From positions 46,914 to 110,913 of the forward strand of contig CAYOPI010000002.1 of assembly GCA_964405825.1 (NCBI GenBank): a stretch of 64,000 nucleotides of DNA, read 5' to 3'. The first letter of the stretch is position 1, and each line of letters starts with the position of its first letter. A program made the translations under genes and the position numbers. Source of the DNA: JBHJGM01 sp964405825. GTDB taxonomy: Bacteria; Verrucomicrobiota; Verrucomicrobiia; Opitutales; JBHJGM01. Positions 58,791 to 64,000 of this stretch are shown here, piece by piece. The notes beneath the pieces are model-generated. The model had not been told where the DNA came from and did no database searches. It worked only from the letters and a program-made list of their open reading frames with translations.

Positions 58791-60599
58791 CTACAGGCTG
58801 AAGTCGTCCCTGGCCAGCACGATGACCTCGGCGGGCTTGCGGTAGCGGATGCCCGAGCGCGGGCTGAAGATGCGCAGGCGGCCGTCCTCTTCGACCAGAA
58901 AGAGCAGCCACGGATTCTGGCTGGCCGAGTCCCCCCGCAAATCCACCAGCCGGGCGAAGGTCGCCTCATCAGGTACGGCGATGCGGTGCAGCTGCTCGCC
59001 GGCCTGAAAACGTTCCTGCATGCGCTCGAAGGTGGCGTGTTCGCTGAAGAGCGGATTGAGCGCCTTCACGTCCTGACGGTAGGCGTTGGACTCCTTGGCG
59101 TAGGGCACCAGGTGGTAAATGTCGCCCATGTCCATGAAGTCCCCCAGCGCCTGCCGCGCCGCCGCGTTGACCTCGTCGTTGCCCGTCAGCAGCGCCGCCG
59201 AACCGATCTCGGACAGGTCCAGCGAGTCCAGGAAGTCCTCCGAGAAGATGTTGCCGCGCGCCGCGTTCAACTCCTCGCGCTTGGCCACGAAGATGTTGTG
59301 GGCGTTGGAGTCAATCAGCGTGACCGGCACCTTCAGCTCGCGCAGACGCCGCGCGATCTCACGCCCCCAATCGTGGGCGCCCAGGAGCAAGAGGCCCTGC
59401 GGCGAGAGGTTCGACAGCTTCAGCCGCGCCGCCGCCCACCCCGCCAGCGATCCGTAAAACAACACCGTCCCCACCACGACCACCAGCATCTCGGCCAGCA
59501 ACTGCTGCCCGGGGATACCGACCGGATCGTTGGCATCGAGCTTGAGCGCGAAAACCGAAGTCAGCGCGACCGCCACAATCCCGCGCGGGGCCAGCATCAT
59601 CAACAGCGCGCGCTCGGACCAGCTCGCCTTCGAACCCAGAGTGCCCGCCAGCACCGCCACCGGGCGCACCAGCAAAATCAGGAAGACCAGGTAAAACACA
59701 CTGCCCCAGCCAATCAGCTCCAGCGCCTTTGGATCCACCCGCGCCGAAAGCACCACAAACAGGAACGAGATCAGCAGCACCTGCAGGTTCTCCTTGAACT
59801 CCACGATGTGGCGGATGTCGATCGAGCGCGTGTTGGTCAGCAGGATGCCCAGCAGCGTCACCGTAAGCAGGCCCGACTCCGGCTGCAGGGTGTTGGAGAG
59901 GCCGAAGACCGTCAGCACCAGCGCGAGGGTCAGCGGGTTGTGGAGGTAATCCGGCAGCCATTTGCGCCGCAGCACCTGGTAAATCAGCACGTAGGTGACC
60001 GCGCACAGGCCCAGTGACACCACCAGTGTCTGCACGATGCCCACCAGCAGCACATCGTCCATCTTGCCGGTGTCGGCGGCCTGCATCTCATACACCAGCA
60101 GCGCCAGCACCACCCCGATGGGGTCGTTGAGGATGCCCTCCCACTTGGCGATGTACTTGACGCGCCCGCGCGGTCGAATCGTGCGCAGCATCGGGATGAC
60201 CACCGTCGGCCCGGTAATCGTCAGCAGCGCGCCCAGCAGCGCGGCCAGGTACCACTCAAAGCCCAGCATCCAGTGCGCGCCCGCCGTTGCCAGGACGAAG
60301 GTCACCACCACCCCCAGCGTCGTCAGCCGCACGATCGACTGGCGTGCGCTGCGCAATTCGCGCCACTGCAGCGACAGCCCGCCCTCAAAGAGTATGATCG
60401 CCACCGCCCCTTCCACGATCGCGAAGAGGTGCTCGCCGAGAAGGGCGTCGGGGTTGAGCACGCCCAGCGCCGGCCCCATCATAAAACCCGACAGCAGCAG
60501 CAGCGGAATGGCCGGCACCTTCAGGCGCCACGACAGCCACTGGCACAACGTGCCAACGAGTAGAATCAACGCCAGGCTTCCAAACGGGAGGGCATCCAT
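58791..60599 (-). CDS. Monovalent cation/proton antiporter (CPA1/CPA2) with RCK domain
   Basis: The 602-residue product has 12-13 membrane helices in the first 390 residues (FGSLALILLVGTLCQWLSW, IPLLLLSGFMMGPALGVLNP, GALLTITGPTVVIPMLRTIR). A C-terminal Rossmann RCK/TrkA-N domain follows (LLLLGAHDWGREIARRLREL, TLIDSNAHNIFVAKR) and then a TrkA-C-like segment. It exchanges Na+ or K+ for protons, with nucleotide or redox gating through the RCK domain. Its start lies 163 bases from the divergent GDPD gene. Confidence 0.92.
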   Translation of the reverse strand: MDALPFGSLALILLVGTLCQWLSWRLKVPAIPLLLLSGFMMGPALGVLNPDALLGEHLFAIVEGAVAIILFEGGLSLQWRELRSARQSIVRLTTLGVVVTFVLATAGAHWMLGFEWYLAALLGALLTITGPTVVIPMLRTIRPRGRVKYIAKWEGILNDPIGVVLALLVYEMQAADTGKMDDVLLVGIVQTLVVSLGLCAVTYVLIYQVLRRKWLPDYLHNPLTLALVLTVFGLSNTLQPESGLLTVTLLGILLTNTRSIDIRHIVEFKENLQVLLISFLFVVLSARVDPKALELIGWGSVFYLVFLILLVRPVAVLAGTLGSKASWSERALLMMLAPRGIVAVALTSVFALKLDANDPVGIPGQQLLAEMLVVVVGTVLFYGSLAGWAAARLKLSNLSPQGLLLLGAHDWGREIARRLRELKVPVTLIDSNAHNIFVAKREELNAARGNIFSEDFLDSLDLSEIGSAALLTGNDEVNAAARQALGDFMDMGDIYHLVPYAKESNAYRQDVKALNPLFSEHATFERMQERFQAGEQLHRIAVPDEATFARLVDLRGDSASQNPWLLFLVEEDGRLRIFSPRSGIRYRKPAEVIVLARDDFSL

Positions 60600-60762
60600 G
60601 AATCAGGAAATCCGCACCTTCGGCGCAGACCTCACCCGCAGCAACAAAAACATTTCATGGAATGCGTTCGGCGTCCGGGGTCGCCTGCCCGGCATCCATC
60701 CGCTACGAGTGCCTGCCGAACTACTGGACTTTGGACCCGCCACCCGCACCTCAGCAACCTCC

Positions 60763-61500
60763 ATGAAAATCATCGGACACCGCGGCAGCGCCGGCCCCCA
60801 TCCCGAGAACACCCTCCCGGCCTTCCGTGAAGCCTGGGCCAGCGCCGCCGATGGCATCGAGGCCGACGTGCGCCTGACCCGCGACCTTCGCCTGGCCGTC
60901 ATCCATGACCGCACCCTCGAGCGCACTTTCGGCATCCCCGCCAGCGTCGCCGACTCCAGCCTTCAGGCCCTTCAGGACGCCACCCGTGACCATCCGGCCG
61001 GTCCGCTGCCGTCGCTTGATGAAGTCCTCGCCGAGGCCCCGCCTGCGAAGTTCTGCCTGATCGAGCTGAAGGTCGACAGCGCAGACGCCTCCTTCACTCC
61101 CGAAGACTACGCCAACGCCCTGACGCGTGCCGTTTCCGCCGGTCCGGTCCCCCGCGAGCACATCCGCCTGATCTCCTTCGACCCTTTCCTCCTGCTGAGC
61201 CTGCGTGACCTCCTGACCGATCTACGACTGCTCTGGTTACCGCTGCCCCTGCTTGGTGCCACCGCTCTGGAAACCTTCTGGAGAGTCACCGCCCTCAACC
61301 GCCTCGACGGCATCGGCCACAGCCGGATCATCCAACCGCTGCCCGCCGACTTTGCCGACGATCTGCGCGAATCGGGCAAGGAACGCTCCGTCTGGACGGT
61401 CAATGACCTGGAGGAAGCCCAGGTGTATCAGGAAAACAACTACGACTTCCTCACGACGGACTTCCCCGCAGAGTTTGTCCGGGCGCTGAACGTCGACTAG
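60763..61500 (+). CDS. Glycerophosphodiester phosphodiesterase
   Basis: The 245-residue TIM-barrel enzyme hydrolyses glycerophosphodiesters. The motifs IGHRGSAGPHPENTLPAFRE, GIEADVRLTRDLRLAVIHDR and LIELKVDS hold the catalytic histidines and metal ligands. WTVNDLEEAQVYQENNYDFL is the usual end. The ATG at 60763 begins the domain. It is cytoplasmic and convergent with the PHP gene, 4 bases apart. Confidence 0.93.
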   Translation: MKIIGHRGSAGPHPENTLPAFREAWASAADGIEADVRLTRDLRLAVIHDRTLERTFGIPASVADSSLQALQDATRDHPAGPLPSLDEVLAEAPPAKFCLIELKVDSADASFTPEDYANALTRAVSAGPVPREHIRLISFDPFLLLSLRDLLTDLRLLWLPLPLLGATALETFWRVTALNRLDGIGHSRIIQPLPADFADDLRESGKERSVWTVNDLEEAQVYQENNYDFLTTDFPAEFVRALNVD

Positions 61501-61504
61501 CGAC

Positions 61505-62377
61505 TCAGCCTTCGGCCGCGCGAGCCGGAGCGTCTTCGTCCAGCGGCGTGGCGGCCAGCGCCGCATCGATGTCCACGGCCTGGCGCAGGCCCCCGCGGAA
61601 GTAGTGCAGCTGCTTGAAGCCGGTGTCGCGCAACAGCTCGAGAATCTCTTCGAAGTGCTGGCCCACCTGCTCGGGGCGGTGCGCGTCCGAACCCATCGTC
61701 AGCTTGACCCCGAGCTTCGCCGCCCACTGCAGGATCAGCGGGTCCGGATGCACCTGGTAGACCCCCTTGATCAAGCCGCTGGTGTTGACCTCCATGCAGA
61801 CGTCGTTCTCGACCAGCGCGTTGAGGAAGGCGCGGATGCTCAACTCGTGCTCGACCGGATCGAAGTGCTCGATTGTGCCGTAAATGCGGATCACATCCGG
61901 GTGCCCGATGGTGTGGTAGCGTTTGCTGGGCACCGCTTCGGCCAGGTGACGGAAATAGGTGTCGACGATCTCGCGGTCCTGCTCGTAGCCGCGCACGCGC
62001 AGCCAGGCCCGGTAGATCGGCAGCTGGTGGTGCAGCGACCCAATGATGAAGTCCCACGGGTACGCGCGCAGGACCTCGGCCATCGGCGCCATCAGCACCG
62101 GATCGGGAAAGACCTCCGCCTCCAGCCCGCAAAGCACCTCCACGCCAAGGGACTCGCCATGCGCGGCAGCCTCGGCAATCAGGCTGCGGTATTCCTCCAG
62201 CTGGCTGCGATGCATCCGGATACTGGGCCCGCCAAAGGCCGCCGGATCATCCATCGGGATGTGGCAGGTAAAGGTGACCAGGCTCATGCCCCGCTGCGCC
62301 GCGCGCTCCACAAACAACCTGGGCTCGCCGTAGGCATGCCCGCAAAGGGGCGTGTGCATGTGACAATCAAACTTCAT
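61505..62377 (-). CDS. PHP-domain phosphatase (histidinol-phosphatase-like)
   Basis: The 290-residue HisJ-type product begins MKFDCHMHTPLCGHAYGEP, with metal histidines H6 and H8. VEVLCGLEAEVFPDP, FIIGSLHHQLPIYRAW, CMEVNTSGLIKGVYQVHPDP and MGSDAHRPEQVGQHFEEI hold the other metal ligands. It may complete histidine synthesis, or act on another phosphate ester. No his genes are nearby. Confidence 0.88.
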   Translation of the reverse strand: MKFDCHMHTPLCGHAYGEPRLFVERAAQRGMSLVTFTCHIPMDDPAAFGGPSIRMHRSQLEEYRSLIAEAAAHGESLGVEVLCGLEAEVFPDPVLMAPMAEVLRAYPWDFIIGSLHHQLPIYRAWLRVRGYEQDREIVDTYFRHLAEAVPSKRYHTIGHPDVIRIYGTIEHFDPVEHELSIRAFLNALVENDVCMEVNTSGLIKGVYQVHPDPLILQWAAKLGVKLTMGSDAHRPEQVGQHFEEILELLRDTGFKQLHYFRGGLRQAVDIDAALAATPLDEDAPARAAEG

Positions 62378-62566
62378 GCGGAAAACAGTCGTGAGCCGGA
62401 AAGGGGGGAGGTGACGGCTGGATGGACACTACCGCGCAAAGACGCTTTAGCAAGCAGCGCTTGCCCTGCGCCGGCCTTTTACGCCTTTTTGCAGCCTGGT
62501 GAAGCCTGCAGCGCTGGCTTGCCCCCGGCCCGCTCTGTCCCGATTCTCCTGCACCCACCTTCGATC

Positions 62567-62923
62567 ATGAAGCCGCGCTCGCTGCGACATCGCCTTGAGA
62601 AATCCGCCAAGCTGCTCTGGCAGATCCAGAAGCACCACGCCGACGCGGACGCCTTCTTCAATCCCGACCGCGGCGAACAGGGCCAGGTGGTGCTCGATTT
62701 CGAGCGCCAGTTTCACCCGCCGGACTGGGCCAGCAAGCTCGGCGGCGACCTCGAGGGCAAGGGCTACACCTTTACCCGCACGCTCAATCCCTGGCTGGGC
62801 GAATGCACCCTGCGCGGACGCCGCGAAGGCCAGCCCGACGTCATCTTCCAGTTGGGCTGCCCCATCGATCGCTCCTCCGTCAGCGGCGAAACCCGCAATG
62901 AACCCTGGTCCTTCAAGGGCTGA
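62567..62923 (+). CDS. Small unknown protein
   Basis: The 118-residue product starts MKPRSLRHRLEKSAKLLWQI and has a helical N-terminus (LWQIQKHHADADAFFN) and several short strand-like segments (QVVLDFERQFHPPDWASKLG, TLRGRREGQPDVIFQLGCPI). There is no signal peptide or membrane segment. I recognise no family. It lies 84 bases before the rhomboid-like gene and may be cotranscribed. Confidence 0.6.
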   Translation: MKPRSLRHRLEKSAKLLWQIQKHHADADAFFNPDRGEQGQVVLDFERQFHPPDWASKLGGDLEGKGYTFTRTLNPWLGECTLRGRREGQPDVIFQLGCPIDRSSVSGETRNEPWSFKG

Positions 62924-63007
62924 AGCCGCCCTGCGAAAGCCTTGCGAATGCACTTGGAATCAACCGATGGCTGGGCCACAGTCCGGGTTTCTGCCGTGCC
63001 CTGATCA

Positions 63008-63922
63008 ATGAGCGCCGCCCGAGAAGACCCGTTTCGCCGGAGCCGACCCAAACGTTTCGCCGGCTTCGAGAACATCTGCCTGTACCTGATTGTGGGCCAG
63101 TTTCTGGCCTTCAGCGTGGGGCTGGCGCGGGGGCCCGAGGGCGCCGAGAACGTCATCCGCCTGCTGGCCTTTGAGCCGGGCCTGTTCTTCAGCGGGCAAG
63201 TCTGGCGCGCCTTCACCTTTGTTTTTCTGCCGCCGTTCTGGCCGGGGGCGGGCTTTGGCATCCTCTTTCTGGCGATTGCCTGGTACCTGCTCTACCTGAT
63301 GGGCTCTTTTCTCGAAGAGAGCTGGGGGGCGCTGCGGCTGAACCTCTTCCTGCTGGTCTGGTGGGGGCTCACCCTGGCCGCCGGCACGGTCACCTACTTC
63401 GTCTTTGGCGATGTCTTTTTGCTGACGGACACCTATCCGCTCAAGCTCAGCGTCTTTCTGGCCTTCGCCTTCCTCAACCCAAACTTCACCCTGATGCTTT
63501 TCTTCGTCCTGCCGGTGAAGGTGATCTGGCTGGCCGTCTTCTTCCTCATCCTGACCGCCTTCAACTTCACCGCAGCGGCCTTCGACGGACAAGTCGGCAC
63601 GCTCCTGGCCATCGGCGCGATGCTGGGCAACGTTGTCATCTTCTTTGGGCCGCGGGCGTGGTTCCTGTTCAAGCAGTACCAGCGCCGCGAGCGCTTCAAG
63701 GCGGCCAATCGCTCCGGGCGACCCGTCACAACGTCCTCCTCGGGCGGTTCCAGAGGAAAAGCCCCCGCCGAAGCCACCGCCTTCCACAAATGCGATGCCT
63801 GCGGTCGCACCGATCAGACCCACCCCGACAAGGACTTCCGCTACGCCCAGGACAAGGAATCGGGCGAGAGCCACTGCTACTGCCTGCAGTACATCAAGTC
63901 CGGCGAAAAGTGCACGGACTGA
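63008..63922 (+). CDS. Rhomboid-like membrane protein with C-terminal Cys/His cluster
   Basis: The 304-residue product has six predicted membrane helices in about residues 20-230, in the DER1/rhomboid layout (LLYLMGSFLEESWGALRLNL is the family-like turn). The protease serine motif GxSG is not seen, so it is probably not a protease. The soluble tail has a metal-ribbon-like cluster (KCDACGRTDQTHPDKDF, SHCYCLQYIKSGEKC). A role in membrane protein handling is inference. Confidence 0.8.
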   Translation: MSAAREDPFRRSRPKRFAGFENICLYLIVGQFLAFSVGLARGPEGAENVIRLLAFEPGLFFSGQVWRAFTFVFLPPFWPGAGFGILFLAIAWYLLYLMGSFLEESWGALRLNLFLLVWWGLTLAAGTVTYFVFGDVFLLTDTYPLKLSVFLAFAFLNPNFTLMLFFVLPVKVIWLAVFFLILTAFNFTAAAFDGQVGTLLAIGAMLGNVVIFFGPRAWFLFKQYQRRERFKAANRSGRPVTTSSSGGSRGKAPAEATAFHKCDACGRTDQTHPDKDFRYAQDKESGESHCYCLQYIKSGEKCTD

Positions 63923-63960
63923 GCCGCCCCCCTCTTCGCCGCAGTCCCCTTCTCGTTCGC

Positions 63961-63976
63961 TGGTTAGACTTAACCA
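63961..63976. repeat. Perfect inverted repeat before the next gene
   Basis: TGGTTA-GACT-TAACCA lies 38 bases after the rhomboid-like stop and 17 bases before an ATG at 63993 (atgactgc) that may start the next gene, of which only 8 bases are visible. It could be an operator. There is no T run. Confidence 0.4.
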
Positions 63977-64000
63977 CTCCACTCCATCTCCAATGACTGC

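Overview
The window is high-GC, gene-dense bacterial chromosome. Positions 1-24700 are a flagellar supercluster on the minus strand. Its order, flgB-flgC-fliE-fliF-fliG-fliH-fliI-fliJ-(motE/ylxF-like)-fliK-flgD-flgE-fliL-fliM-fliN-fliO-fliP-fliQ-fliR, then flhB-flhA-flhF-(unknown)-fliA-motA-motB-(unknown), then flgF-flgG-flgA, closely follows the fla/che order known from Bacillus and other deep lineages. The cell is Gram-negative, as shown by BamD-like and LptE-like outer-membrane assembly proteins, an outer-membrane barrel candidate and lipoproteins. Sulfatases of two types and a parallel beta-helix protein are also present. I infer a motile member of the Planctomycetota-Verrucomicrobiota-Chlamydiota group, most likely Verrucomicrobiota (Opitutae-like). 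No rRNA or other marker is present to prove this.

The flagellar cluster falls into three transcription units. Each of the three gaps in front of them (flgB, flhB, flgF) carries a sigma-54 type -24/-12 element of the form TGGCAY-N5-YTGCT. The flhB and flgF gaps also share a 20-base motif about 85 bases upstream of the predicted start site, a good candidate for an enhancer-binding site. Intrinsic terminator-like hairpins close the first two units. The cluster lacks flhG, its FlhF is divergent, and two small unknown proteins are embedded in it.

Divergent from flgB, on the plus strand (24912-32481), lies a signalling operon: cheR, cheB, a PAS histidine kinase, a response regulator with a degenerate HD-GYP domain, and a large hybrid kinase. 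There is no cheA, cheW or receptor gene in the window. A terminator follows.

Positions 32676-48523 hold housekeeping and envelope genes: fabH, a DUF4336 protein, a BamD-like protein, lptE-like, rpe, a sulfatase, rpmF-plsX (minus), a gamma-carbonic-anhydrase-like protein, an outer-membrane barrel candidate, an OlsF-like two-domain acyltransferase, a second sulfatase, an unknown membrane protein and pyrG.

Positions 48584-64000 are a mixed region: a marR regulator with an operator-like inverted repeat exactly between its -35 and -10 boxes, small unknown proteins, an alpha/beta hydrolase, a secreted beta-helix protein, a run of DEDDy exonuclease, metallo-beta-lactamase-fold protein and 5' nuclease, a patatin lipoprotein, a TPR protein, an SGNH-like protein, a cation/proton antiporter, a glycerophosphodiester phosphodiesterase, a PHP phosphatase and a rhomboid-like membrane protein. 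I see no tRNA, rRNA, CRISPR array, insertion sequence or prophage.
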